Counted from the stretch's first letter, positions 1 to 8,756 are shown. The stretch is 10,376 nucleotides of DNA from UBA10677 sp045654245 (GCA_045654245.1 JAZOMX010000043.1:1-10376); one strand, 5' to 3'. Made by a program: numbers and translations. Notes: generated from the sequence alone by a model not told the origin.

Positions 1-1
1 T

Positions 2-985
2 CTACCCGTAACCGAGGCTGAGTTCTGGAACCTTTGCGAATATATGTCCAACAACTCCGTAATTCCTTTCCTTTGGTCTGACCAGGCTCAATACACCACG
101 AACTTTATTTATTCTATCGTAGCAGCATACGAGGGTAAAGAGTACTTCGACGTAATGAAGGAAATGAACGGAACTTACAAGTTCAACGACGGAACTGAAC
201 TTAACGTAACTCCTGAAAACGCTTGGGAACTTCTCAAGATGGACGGAAGAAAAGCAGCGCTTTCTTTCGCTAAGAAGATTGCAGACAATCCTCACTACTT
301 CCACAACCAGTCTGGTACCGCATCTATGGGCTTTATGACCGCTCAGTCCGAGTACCTCCTTTCCGTAGAGAAAGCAAAGAAAGGTAAGGGCGACAGAATC
401 GCATTCTTTATCGACGGTTCTCACTGGCTCAACGAGGCAAAAGACACCTTTAACGATATGAAGGCTATGTCTGACGAGTATGCTAACCGTCGTTTGGGCG
501 TTATGCCTTTCCCCGTATTCGAGGGACAAAAAGCAGAAAGAACGACTTACTTCGCATCTTCGTTCTACACCTCCGTACTAGTAAGAAAGAACGCTAAACA
601 GCCTGAAGGCGCAAAGAAATTCTTTGCATACCTCCAGTCCGACGAGGCTCTCCAAATTTGTACTCAATACTCTGGAATGCCCAGAGCGCTTGATTACGAA
701 ATGACGAACGAGCAACTCGCAACTATGAACACCTATTATCAAACTTTGTGGGGCGCTTGGAAGGGTAACAGCGATATCGTATATCACACCTGCAACAACC
801 CCGTAATGTACAAGAACGAGCAGTACTTCGAGGGTTCTTGGAAGTTCAGCGCAAACACTTCGGATGGAAAAATTCTTTCCGACCCCATTAGTGATTTTAG
901 AACTTATCCTGAACTTACCGTAGAAGACTACTTTAACGCAGTAGTAGAGACCAACAAAGTTACTTGGGAAAACAAACTTAACTAA
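2..985 (+). CDS. Extracellular solute-binding protein, family 1 (CUT1 sugar ABC transporter), 5' end missing
   Basis: Binding-protein component of a carbohydrate ABC importer, expected to act outside the membrane and deliver sugar to the two permeases that follow. The frame is open from base 2 with no stop, so the gene begins left of the window. The ATG at 44 is probably internal: it has no Shine-Dalgarno sequence and sensible protein sequence precedes it. The visible 327 residues are the C-terminal majority of a protein that is usually 400-550 long. Typical family features include the FFIDGSHWLNEA stretch, LGVMPFPVFEG (like the 'GVAPLP' strand of these proteins), a hinge-like segment TSVLVRKNAKQPEGAKKFF, and AYLQSDEALQ in the C-terminal lobe. 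Signal peptide and lipobox would lie upstream and cannot be seen. It ends in tandem TAA TAA. The permease starts 37 bases downstream, so the genes are probably co-transcribed. The ligand is unknown. Confidence 0.92.
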   Translation, partial: LPVTEAEFWNLCEYMSNNSVIPFLWSDQAQYTTNFIYSIVAAYEGKEYFDVMKEMNGTYKFNDGTELNVTPENAWELLKMDGRKAALSFAKKIADNPHYFHNQSGTASMGFMTAQSEYLLSVEKAKKGKGDRIAFFIDGSHWLNEAKDTFNDMKAMSDEYANRRLGVMPFPVFEGQKAERTTYFASSFYTSVLVRKNAKQPEGAKKFFAYLQSDEALQICTQYSGMPRALDYEMTNEQLATMNTYYQTLWGAWKGNSDIVYHTCNNPVMYKNEQYFEGSWKFSANTSDGKILSDPISDFRTYPELTVEDYFNAVVETNKVTWENKLN

Positions 986-1010
986 TAACTAGAGAATACA
1001 CTAAAATCAT

Positions 1011-1015
1011 AGGTG
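1011..1015 (+). promoter_or_regulatory. Ribosome binding site deciding the first permease start
   Basis: AGGTG lies 7 bases before the ATG at 1023 but only 4 before the in-frame GTG at 1020. The spacing favours ATG 1023 as the true start. The two choices differ by one residue. Confidence 0.6.
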
Positions 1016-1022
1016 CAAAGTG

Positions 1023-2105
1023 ATGAAACGTAAAATTAAAAATATTGATGAAATTAAGGAAAAAGGTCCATCACTTAAAGAACGCATCGGAGAGAAGTGG
1101 GACGCTTTAATAGCGAAATGCAAACTCGGACTTTACGACGCCGGAATCTGGTTTCGTAGAGTCACGGGTTTGGATAAGAGACAAAGAAAGCAACGCTCAA
1201 TGAAGAGCAAAAACTTTGCTAAAAACTTGTTCTTATTCTGCGTCCTAGTCGTTCCAGTAGTACAGTTTATCGTGTTCTACATAGTGGTTAACATAAACTC
1301 GATACTACTCGCGTTTAAGGACTATAACCTTGATACAGGCGAATACTATTACGTAGGTGGAAAACACTTTACGGCATTTATTGACCAAATATCAAAAGAA
1401 TTCGTGTTACGCGCATCAACGAAAAACTCGTTTATACTATACGCAATCGGCTTAATTATTAGTATGCCGTTGCACGTAATGAGTTCGTTCTTCGTATACA
1501 AGAAGATACCTTTGGCAGGAATGTTCAAAATTTTCCTTTACGTTCCTAGTATTATGTCTTCGGTTGTAATGACCATTATGTACAAATACTTTGTTGACCG
1601 TGCAGTACCCGCCGTGGCAGAGTTGTTTGGCGTAGAGGCTATGCCTAACCTCTTTAAATCACAAGAAACGGCTTGGCCAGTACTTATATTCTATAATATA
1701 TGGTTTGGACTAGGCGGAGGAATAATCCTCTATACGGGTGCAATGAGCCGAATTCCTGATTCGCTCGTTGAGTACGGAAAGATGGAAGGACTCGGAATGT
1801 GGAAAGAGTTCTGGAAAGTAACCGTGCCTCTAATTTGGCCGACGATTACCGTATTCTTGGTAACGGGAATTGCGGGAATCTTCACCAACCAAGGTGGTGT
1901 ATATACCTTCTACGGCGAGCACGCACCGCAATATCTATATACATACGGATATTACTTGTTCGTCCGCGTAGTAGGAGCAAGCGCGCAACTTTCCGATTAC
2001 CCGTACGCATCCGCAGCAGGACTATTGTTTACTCTAGTAGCAGCGCCCATAACTTTGCTTGCAAAATACTTGCTTGAAAAGTATGGTCCTACCGCAGAGT
2101 TTTAA
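1023..2105 (+). CDS. CUT1 sugar ABC transporter permease, MalF/LacF/UgpA type
   Basis: First of two integral membrane subunits that form the sugar channel. From ATG 1023 it is 360 residues; an in-frame GTG at 1020 would add one. A long, charged, Lys/Arg-rich cytoplasmic N-terminus (about residues 1-67) precedes six predicted membrane segments near 68-91, 136-157, 167-186, 218-239, 269-289 and 329-349. The EAA loop that docks on the ATPase is seen at about 250-271 as EYGKMEGLGMWKEFWKVTVP. It is the divergent 'EYGKMEG' version, where many relatives have 'EAAxIDG', and it keeps the second Gly and the terminal Pro. This protein corresponds to MalF, and the following gene, 15 bases downstream, to MalG. 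No ATPase gene lies in the window; Bacillota CUT1 importers commonly use a shared MsmX-like ATPase encoded elsewhere. The long N-terminus is the only odd feature. Confidence 0.95.
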   Translation: MKRKIKNIDEIKEKGPSLKERIGEKWDALIAKCKLGLYDAGIWFRRVTGLDKRQRKQRSMKSKNFAKNLFLFCVLVVPVVQFIVFYIVVNINSILLAFKDYNLDTGEYYYVGGKHFTAFIDQISKEFVLRASTKNSFILYAIGLIISMPLHVMSSFFVYKKIPLAGMFKIFLYVPSIMSSVVMTIMYKYFVDRAVPAVAELFGVEAMPNLFKSQETAWPVLIFYNIWFGLGGGIILYTGAMSRIPDSLVEYGKMEGLGMWKEFWKVTVPLIWPTITVFLVTGIAGIFTNQGGVYTFYGEHAPQYLYTYGYYLFVRVVGASAQLSDYPYASAAGLLFTLVAAPITLLAKYLLEKYGPTAEF

Positions 2106-2120
2106 GGGAGGACGAGAAAA

Positions 2121-3017
2121 ATGGTTAAAGAAAGAATATCGCGTCAGCCCTTTGCAGTTGGATTTTTCATAATCTTAATATTGTACTGTGTTACGCTTAT
2201 AGTACCTTTTGTTTGGGTTTTGATTTCCTCTCTAAAAACTAGAGTTGACTTCATTATGAACCCATTTGGACTACCGGGCGCAGAGCACGGTGGTTGGGAG
2301 TTTAGAAACTATATTGACGTATTTACGAATATGTATATAAAAGTTTCGCACGTTGACGGTAGCGCTCCTACGAACGTATATCTACCCGAAATGTTCTTGA
2401 ACTCTTTCGTATATGCAATTGCTTGTACGCTCGTATCCACGCTTTCGCACTGTGTAACGGCGTACGTAGTAGCAAAGTATAGATTCGCTTTTGGCAGAAT
2501 TTTGTACGGAACCGTTATCGTAACGATGATTATTCCTATCGTAGGTAACCTACCTTCTATGATTAACCTAATGCACACGATTGGATTCTATGACAACGTA
2601 GTAGGCTTAATCGTAATGAAAGCGTCGTTTACGGGAACGAACTTCCTAATCTTCTACGCAACTTTCAAGGGAATATCTTGGGAGTACGCAGAAGCAGCGT
2701 TTATCGACGGAGCAAGTCACGCAAGAGTTATGTTTACGATAATGATACCTCTAGCGAAAGTAACTTGTCTCTGCTTGGCGCTTACTTCGTTTATCGGAAT
2801 TTGGAACGACTGGCAAACGTCTATGATTTACCTCCCGTCTTTCCCGATGGCAGCGTACGGACTATACGCATTCCAGTTCAACTATACGAACAATACCAGC
2901 GGAACGAACTACCTAATGGCAGCGTGTATGCTAGTAGTAGTTCCCATCTTACTATTGTTCCTTGCCTTCCGTAACAAACTAATGGGTTCGCTAACAGTCG
3001 GCGGACTTAAGGGTTAA
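2121..3017 (+). CDS. CUT1 sugar ABC transporter permease, MalG/LacG/UgpE type
   Basis: Second membrane subunit of the importer, 298 residues, the normal size for the family. A strong AAGGGAGG site begins in the previous gene's stop codon and sits 9 bases before the ATG. Six membrane segments are predicted near residues 12-37, 92-117, 127-150, 157-180, 211-235 and 264-284. The EAA loop is canonical at about 187-211: EYAEAAFIDGASHARVMFT followed by IMIPL, with the conserved D-G-A. The C-terminus, SLTVGGLKG, matches the family's usual '(L)T.GA.KG' ending. The first external loop is somewhat longer than usual, with an insert of about 20 residues near 70-91 (MYIKVSHVDGSAPTNVYLPE), which may contact the binding protein. 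The stop is tandem TAA TAA. The next gene starts 20 bases on, with AAAGGAG at 3026-3032. Confidence 0.96.
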   Translation: MVKERISRQPFAVGFFIILILYCVTLIVPFVWVLISSLKTRVDFIMNPFGLPGAEHGGWEFRNYIDVFTNMYIKVSHVDGSAPTNVYLPEMFLNSFVYAIACTLVSTLSHCVTAYVVAKYRFAFGRILYGTVIVTMIIPIVGNLPSMINLMHTIGFYDNVVGLIVMKASFTGTNFLIFYATFKGISWEYAEAAFIDGASHARVMFTIMIPLAKVTCLCLALTSFIGIWNDWQTSMIYLPSFPMAAYGLYAFQFNYTNNTSGTNYLMAACMLVVVPILLLFLAFRNKLMGSLTVGGLKG

Positions 3018-3037
3018 TAAACCTTAAAGGAGAAAAT

Positions 3038-5893
3038 ATGAAAAAGAAACTTCTCATATTATTGACAGTTCTCGTTCTTGCTTTTTCAGGCTCACTCGTT
3101 GCTTGTGGCGACGGTGGAGAAAAACTAGAGAAGGGAACTTATGGCGCAGCATACGCCCCTACGGATGTCGTTTCGATATCGACTACGCGTGGTACTGCCG
3201 CTTATGAAGAAATCAATGCTGATTTCCAAACTCTAGTTTATAATAGAAATGGAAAAGCAGAAGAGATGACTAACGCAAAACCGTTAGTATTATCTACTAA
3301 TGATGCTAATACCGTTTTTACCTTTAATGCGGAATTAAGTCTTTCGAAGATGAACAAGAATTTCAACTTTATTGAGTTCTATGTTCTTCCTTCTCAATAC
3401 GACCCCAACAAACCTCTTAACGATTCGGCTGTAGGTAATCCTGATTTTGGTGGAATAGAGGTAAAGTTAACGCAGGTTGACGACCCCACTAGGACGCTAA
3501 CCTTTAGAGTTCAAACTCGTAATGATAAGAACTACGAGTCTTGCGCAGTAGCAGGTGGTAACGGCCAAGGCTTACACGGTAAATTCCTTGGTAATGGTAA
3601 CAAAGGACAGTTTTTCCAGACCAATTATGGTACGCAGTTGTCTATTCCTTTCGAAGGCATTACAGACGCTCCGAAAAGATATGCAGGTGGATTTGCTTAC
3701 GAGCCTGATGAAAGAACCCCCTACGTTTATCCGACCAGAAACAAAAAAGCAGAAAGAATTCGTGACCTTGATGCAGATAGCGACCTCAACGGCGATATGC
3801 CTTGGGAAGGTTTTACCAGTGATAGAGTAAGAGCAACTTTAAAACTTACTGAAATCGCAGGTGATGCGCCCGCTAAAATTGCTCTTCTTTCTTTCAACGG
3901 CGCGCTTTTTGGCGAAGGAAAGACCGATACTTACGCACCTGCTGTAGAAGTTGATAACAAATATAACTCTGCGGTAGTTGGTGAAAAAGGTGTTGCTTTC
4001 CCCATTCCGGCGTTCAACGTTTATGATGCGCACGACGGTATCATTGACGAAATGAGCGTTAAGGTATATAAAGATTACGGTTCGCTTACTCAAACCGAAT
4101 TTACTGTTACCAACGGAAAATTCACGCCTACTTCGGCTGGTGTTTACACGATTGTAACGACTGCTAAGGATAAAGCAAACAACGTAGGCGCTTGCGAACT
4201 TCCCGTAACCGTAACGGAAAGACTACTTCCGCTTAAGGCAAACCTTGCTGGAACTATCCCCACGCAAGTAAAAATGGGCGAAAAAGTTCTTTGTCCTCCC
4301 GCAACGATTGTTGGTGGTACTACTGATAAAGGATATGACCTTATAGTAACTGATGCAAGCGGTAATGAAGTTCCCCTTGACGTTACTCGTAGATTCCTTG
4401 CGTCTAAGCAGGGTGTATATCGTATTCGTTATTCCGTTTACGACTACCTTGACAATCGCGTAAACTACGATTACTATTGCTTGTCTCTCGTTAACGAGGA
4501 GTCTATCGTAGAGTGGCCCGAACTTCCTTCGGTAGTTGCAAAGGGCTATAAAGTTGATATTCCCGCTTTCGAGGCAACCGACTGGTATTCTTACCTCTCT
4601 CCCGTTGATGCAGTTGTTAAAGTACAACTTAAAAAACCGGGTGAGGCTACGTTTACCGATTTAAATAGTATGTCGTATTCGTCCGACGTTCTTGGTGCGC
4701 ACGTTCTTAAGATTAAAGTTCGCGCTCACAAGTCTGAAGTTTTTGTAGAGAAGGATTATCCTTTCACCGTAGTAGCATCTGATTACGTAAGAGACTATTT
4801 TACGACTGATAATATGACTATGAAGAAGGAGGATAACGTTATTCGTTTCTCTCCCGACGTAGTAAACGAAGATTGCTCGCTTGCTTTCATCAATCCGTTG
4901 CTCGCAAGTAACTTCGATATCAGATTTATGAATGCTGAGAAAGGAAATGCAGATTATTACAAGGCTATTAACTACGTTAAACTAGTGCTCACCGATAGAG
5001 ATGACGCTAGCAAGACGCTTACCATTAAATTGACCGCTGACCCCAGCAATCGTTATGCAGGATGGATTGAGTACAACGGCGTTGCTTACAAAGCAGGTCA
5101 AAGTTCGTTTGATGCAACCAAGCCTTTTGCAATCACCTTCAAAGATGGTTATATTGCAAACCTTGGCGCAAGAATAGCAAAGATTACCACTTGGGATAAT
5201 GGCGAAACGTTCGAAGGATTCCCCAGCGGATGCCTCTATACTAAACTTTTCGTAAATGCAACTTCTACTGACGCTAGTATCCAACTTCGTTCGCTCTCTA
5301 GCCATACTAATTTCTTGTGGGATGCAAAAGATAACTCTCGTCCCGTACTTTCGTTCAAGGGCGTGTTCTCTACCACCACTGAAATCGGTCAAGTAGTAAC
5401 GATTCCTGAAGTAGAACTATTCGACGCTTTCAGCGGAAAGGTTGCAAGCACGACTACCGTTGAAAAGGACGGAAAAGTAATCGTAAGCAATAGCGGAAAA
5501 GTTCAATTCACGGCAACTGAGCACGGTGTTTATTCCGTAACCGTAGTAGGTCGTGACCAGAGAGGTAACACTCTTAACTATACTGCAAACGTTTACTGTA
5601 ACAACCTCACTAAACCTATCATTTCTCTAAATGCAGCCGTTCCCACGACTGGAGTAGTAGGTAAGACTATTACCCTTACGAACGCGTCGGCTGTTAACAG
5701 CGTAGGCGAAGCAATTGATACTCATATCGTTGTAACTCGTCCCGGTGGTTCGGCTATTAAGGTTGTAGAAGGCGAGAAGACTTCTACCTTCGTACCCGAT
5801 AGAGCAGGTAGATACGTTGTTTACTATCAAGCGTTTGATGCTGACTTTAACGCTCAGTGGATTAAGTTCTTTATTCAGGTAACTGAAAAGTAA
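3038..5893 (+). CDS. Large multi-domain Ig-like lipoprotein, putative surface glycan-binding protein
   Basis: A 951-residue lipoprotein, expected on the outer face of the membrane. The N-terminus has a Lys start, a hydrophobic core and lipobox LVAC, with the lipid-bearing Cys at residue 23. I read the rest by eye as: module A, about 28-297, a beta-rich jelly-roll-like region with a Gly/Asn-rich stretch; three Ig-like modules at about 298-395, 397-486 and 490-580; module A', about 582-767; and two more Ig-like modules at about 768-857 and 859-951. The Ig-like modules share an ending such as GVYTIVTTAKDKANNVG, GVYRIRYSVYDYLDNRV, GVYSVTVVGRDQRGNT and GRYVVYYQAFDADFNAQ. A and A' look related (a strand pair rich in 'LT.RV' or 'LTIKL', then 'FEG' or 'FKDG'). 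No catalytic motif or wall-anchor signal is visible. Its place between a sugar importer and DUF4838 proteins suggests carbohydrate binding, which is inference. An adhesin or scaffold is the alternative. Confidence 0.88.
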   Translation: MKKKLLILLTVLVLAFSGSLVACGDGGEKLEKGTYGAAYAPTDVVSISTTRGTAAYEEINADFQTLVYNRNGKAEEMTNAKPLVLSTNDANTVFTFNAELSLSKMNKNFNFIEFYVLPSQYDPNKPLNDSAVGNPDFGGIEVKLTQVDDPTRTLTFRVQTRNDKNYESCAVAGGNGQGLHGKFLGNGNKGQFFQTNYGTQLSIPFEGITDAPKRYAGGFAYEPDERTPYVYPTRNKKAERIRDLDADSDLNGDMPWEGFTSDRVRATLKLTEIAGDAPAKIALLSFNGALFGEGKTDTYAPAVEVDNKYNSAVVGEKGVAFPIPAFNVYDAHDGIIDEMSVKVYKDYGSLTQTEFTVTNGKFTPTSAGVYTIVTTAKDKANNVGACELPVTVTERLLPLKANLAGTIPTQVKMGEKVLCPPATIVGGTTDKGYDLIVTDASGNEVPLDVTRRFLASKQGVYRIRYSVYDYLDNRVNYDYYCLSLVNEESIVEWPELPSVVAKGYKVDIPAFEATDWYSYLSPVDAVVKVQLKKPGEATFTDLNSMSYSSDVLGAHVLKIKVRAHKSEVFVEKDYPFTVVASDYVRDYFTTDNMTMKKEDNVIRFSPDVVNEDCSLAFINPLLASNFDIRFMNAEKGNADYYKAINYVKLVLTDRDDASKTLTIKLTADPSNRYAGWIEYNGVAYKAGQSSFDATKPFAITFKDGYIANLGARIAKITTWDNGETFEGFPSGCLYTKLFVNATSTDASIQLRSLSSHTNFLWDAKDNSRPVLSFKGVFSTTTEIGQVVTIPEVELFDAFSGKVASTTTVEKDGKVIVSNSGKVQFTATEHGVYSVTVVGRDQRGNTLNYTANVYCNNLTKPIISLNAAVPTTGVVGKTITLTNASAVNSVGEAIDTHIVVTRPGGSAIKVVEGEKTSTFVPDRAGRYVVYYQAFDADFNAQWIKFFIQVTEK

Positions 5894-5910
5894 GCGGAGG
5901 TAACTAAATT

Positions 5911-8010
5911 ATGAAAAACTTATTAAAGAAAATCATTTGTTTAGCGCTTGCTGTAACTTTCGTTGTTTCGCTTGCCGCTTGTGGCAAGAAGGACGACGGT
6001 AAGCCTGGTGATGGCAGTACTGGTGATACTACCAATAAAGCCGAGCAAGTCGTAACCGAAACCGAAAAATTATTAGTTAAGGCAGACGGCACGTCTGATT
6101 ACGCAATCTTAATTCCTAGTGAAGGATTTACCCCGACGCATCAATACGCAGCGGACGAAATTTGTCTTCGCGTGTCTGAGGCTACCGGCGTTGCTCTTCC
6201 TATTTATAGAGATGGCGAGGTATCTATTGATGCTAATTCTAACACGAAATATATTTCTATCGGCAACACTAAACTTGCTAAGGAAATGGGAATAGAGGAC
6301 GTAACGAGAGAAAAACTCACGAGAAACGGTTTTAGAATTAAGTCTTACAAGGACGCAATCGTAATCGTTGCTCCCAATCCGAGCGGACTTTTGTACGGCT
6401 CTTATCGTTTCCTTGAAAATCAAATCGATTATATCTACTATGCTCCGACCGAGATTAGAGTGGGCGACTACGTAGGCAAAGACCTTAACCTTAAGTTCTT
6501 TAACTTCGAAGATTGGCCCGACTTCTTGGAGAGAAACGTATTTAACTACGATACGACTTCCGACCCGCAAAACGCTGCGCGCCTTTACAACAACGGTTAT
6601 AAGGCTACTGTTGGTGGCGGTAAGTACGGCGAAGGTACTTGGTGGGCATCGCTCCACGACCAGTCGATTTGCTTGCAGATTATTGACTATAACAAATATA
6701 ACGCAAAGCACCCCACCTGGTATATCGGTGGTCCTGTAGGCGAAGCATCTACTAACCCCCAAGTATGCTACACGACGGCTCTTTACACCAAAGACGAGTA
6801 CCCCAAGGGTGGCGAAGGCGAGTGGGGATGGCTAGACATTCCTGCTGAAGAATATGCAAGCGCAGACGCGCCTCACGGTTTGTTCTGGACTTTCGTATAT
6901 AATCTTATCAATAACTATATTAAAGTAGAAACTGATAAGTCGTTCTTCCAGTTGGGTATGTCCGATAACTCTATGTTCTGTAACTGCAAGACCTGTACTG
7001 ATGACCTTGCAAGATTTGGCGGTAGCCGTTCTGCTCTAGCGTTTAGATTTGCTAACGCTGTTGCTGACGTAGTAGAGGCTTGGAGACAAGAGTTTGCGCC
7101 CGAGCGTGAGATTTATCTTACGATGTTTGCGTACCTCTCCATCGTTGACCCCCCGACCAAGACCGAGAAGGATAAAGACGGTAACACCATTTGGGTTCCC
7201 CTTGACCCCTCCGTAGTAGCAAGAGACAATATCGTCGTTCGTTACGCGCCTATCCAAGACTTCTATTTGTTCCCCCTTCTCGACGAAGAGAACAACGTAG
7301 CGTCTTACAACGCAATGAACGGTTGGAAAGCAATTGCAAAGAACTTTGCAGTTTGGGACTATCGTATTGGATTTAACAATATGCTTGCTCCCTTCCCGCA
7401 ATGGATGTCCAACTACGACAATATCAAGGCATACTATGACTACGGCTACATTGACGTATTCCATCAGGGATGCCGTACCTTTGGTAACACCTCTTTCGTA
7501 ACGGTAGATAACTACGTTCGTTCTAGACTTCTTTGGGACGTTACCCTAGATTATGAGGCTCTTATGGGCGAGGCTATGGACGCATACTATGACGAGGCAA
7601 GCGCCTTTATGAAAGAGTACCTTGAGTACACCACGCTTCACTATATGAATTTGTATAGAGAAATCGGTTGGAAGGCTCACTCGCACCAAGCGTACATTGA
7701 TACCGCGCACTTCCCGAGAGGATATATGCTCAACGTAGAAGATATCTTCAAGAGAGCGTACGAGGCTATCGAACCCAAGAAGACGACTGACCCCGCTAGA
7801 TACGAGAAGTTAAAGTTCAGAGTAGATTGCGAGTCCGTACCTTATCGTTACTTGCAACTTGCTTTCTACACTAACTTCTATACGACTGCAGAACTTGAGG
7901 ATATGATTGCTGAGTTCGAGCGTATCGTTTCCAAGGCTGGAATTCTTGGTATGCATACCCACGGTGGTATTGAAGACATTATTGCAGGATTTAAACAGGC
8001 TTTAATTTAA
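5911..8010 (+). CDS. DUF4838 domain lipoprotein, probable surface glycan-processing enzyme
   Basis: A 699-residue exported lipoprotein. The signal peptide ends in lipobox LAAC (Cys24), followed by a Lys/Asp/Gly/Thr linker to about residue 50. Residues about 55-185 resemble the small alpha/beta domain that precedes catalytic barrels in GH20 and GH67-type enzymes (HQYAADEICLRVSEATGVAL, then a strand reading GFRIKSYKDAIVIVA). The DUF4838 (PF16126-type) region follows: EGTWWASLHDQS at 241-252, GMSDNSMFCNCKTC with C357-x-C359-xx-C362, PEREIYLTMFAY from 397, VWDYR at 481-485 and PFPQW. As I recall, CAZy family GH163, endo-beta-N-acetylglucosaminidases on N-glycans, was built on DUF4838 proteins; I cannot confirm that this member belongs there. 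E400 and D483 are shared with the downstream paralogue and are candidates for function, not proven catalysts. GGAGG at 5896-5900 supports the start. The end is TAA followed in frame by TAG. Confidence 0.88.
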   Translation: MKNLLKKIICLALAVTFVVSLAACGKKDDGKPGDGSTGDTTNKAEQVVTETEKLLVKADGTSDYAILIPSEGFTPTHQYAADEICLRVSEATGVALPIYRDGEVSIDANSNTKYISIGNTKLAKEMGIEDVTREKLTRNGFRIKSYKDAIVIVAPNPSGLLYGSYRFLENQIDYIYYAPTEIRVGDYVGKDLNLKFFNFEDWPDFLERNVFNYDTTSDPQNAARLYNNGYKATVGGGKYGEGTWWASLHDQSICLQIIDYNKYNAKHPTWYIGGPVGEASTNPQVCYTTALYTKDEYPKGGEGEWGWLDIPAEEYASADAPHGLFWTFVYNLINNYIKVETDKSFFQLGMSDNSMFCNCKTCTDDLARFGGSRSALAFRFANAVADVVEAWRQEFAPEREIYLTMFAYLSIVDPPTKTEKDKDGNTIWVPLDPSVVARDNIVVRYAPIQDFYLFPLLDEENNVASYNAMNGWKAIAKNFAVWDYRIGFNNMLAPFPQWMSNYDNIKAYYDYGYIDVFHQGCRTFGNTSFVTVDNYVRSRLLWDVTLDYEALMGEAMDAYYDEASAFMKEYLEYTTLHYMNLYREIGWKAHSHQAYIDTAHFPRGYMLNVEDIFKRAYEAIEPKKTTDPARYEKLKFRVDCESVPYRYLQLAFYTNFYTTAELEDMIAEFERIVSKAGILGMHTHGGIEDIIAGFKQALI

Positions 8011-8049
8011 TAGAATAAACTAACTACATTTACAAGGTGAATAAATAAA

Positions 8050-8754
8050 ATGGAAAGAAAATTCCTTTTGGGAGAAAGAGCGGGCGCTATTGCAAAAGCA
8101 GGCGCTACCGAGTATTCCATATTAATTACGGAGAACGCAAGTCCGGCGGTTGAATACGCCGCCGGAGAACTTGCCCGCCTTGTGAAGAAAGCAACGGGCG
8201 CGGTTCTTCCTATAGTTACGGAAAAAACCGGGCCCGTAATTTCTTTGGGCAACAATTATTATTCTAGAAAACTTGGAATTTCAGTTAAACTTTCTGAAGT
8301 TACTAGAAATGGATTTGCAATCAAAACGGTGGGCGACGATATTATTATCGTTGCCGTTGGCGAGACTGCGCTTATTTTCGCAATGCAAAGATATCTAGAA
8401 CTCAATATGGGTTATAAGTATTATCACTTTGAGGAAGAGCGCTACGCTGACGAACTCGTAAAACGAACGCTTGACGTAATTGACTATCCTGATATTCTCA
8501 ATCGTGACGTTTTTGGTTTTGCAACGAAAGAGTTTCCCGAGCACGCCGTAAAATTATATCTTACTGGTGGTGAATTTTCCGCTTGGCACGAAAAGTTTGG
8601 CGAAGGTCAATGGTGGGGAAGTTTACACGACCAGTCACTTGCTACGCAATTACTAGACTATAAAGTTTATCGTGAGAAATATCCGCACTGGTTTTACGGT
8701 GGTCCCGGAAAGCCGTACGGAAGATGCCCGCAAATTTGTTATACCGAGGCGTGA
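8050..8754 (+). CDS. N-terminal fragment of the cytoplasmic DUF4838 protein
   Basis: What normal decoding would produce: 234 residues, ending right after PQICYTEA. It contains the whole N-terminal alpha/beta domain (EYAAGELARLVKKATGAVLP near 37-56, and the strand GFAIKTVGDDIIIVAVG) and the first part of the DUF4838 region, up to EGQWWGSLHDQS and a conserved HWFYGGPGKP segment. It lacks the Cys cluster and the later conserved blocks, so the fragment alone is unlikely to be an active enzyme. Confidence 0.65.
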   Translation: MERKFLLGERAGAIAKAGATEYSILITENASPAVEYAAGELARLVKKATGAVLPIVTEKTGPVISLGNNYYSRKLGISVKLSEVTRNGFAIKTVGDDIIIVAVGETALIFAMQRYLELNMGYKYYHFEEERYADELVKRTLDVIDYPDILNRDVFGFATKEFPEHAVKLYLTGGEFSAWHEKFGEGQWWGSLHDQSLATQLLDYKVYREKYPHWFYGGPGKPYGRCPQICYTEA

Positions 8755-8756
8755 TA

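Noticed and set aside
44..46. ATG as the start of the first gene
   Set aside because: The frame is open to the window edge with plausible protein sequence and no Shine-Dalgarno sequence before the ATG. The family also needs a signal peptide and N-terminal lobe upstream.
2..529. Long open frame on the minus strand opposite the solute-binding protein
   Set aside because: The plus-strand frame encodes a recognisable binding protein. The antisense frame has no ribosome binding site and no family likeness, and arises from codon bias.
1692..1697. Perfect TATAAT, possible internal promoter
   Set aside because: It lies inside the first permease (encoding FYNIW) and no -35-like element sits at the right distance; the nearest TTGG is only about 13 bases away.
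6109..6762. 217-codon open frame on the minus strand inside the DUF4838 lipoprotein gene
   Set aside because: It is a mirror of the plus-strand codons. The plus frame is conserved with the paralogue and the antisense protein has no coherent domain.
8011..8049. Possible promoter or terminator between the two DUF4838 genes
   Set aside because: This AT-rich gap has a TAGAAT, but no -35 partner and no stem followed by a T run. It holds only a second stop (TAG) and the ribosome binding site.
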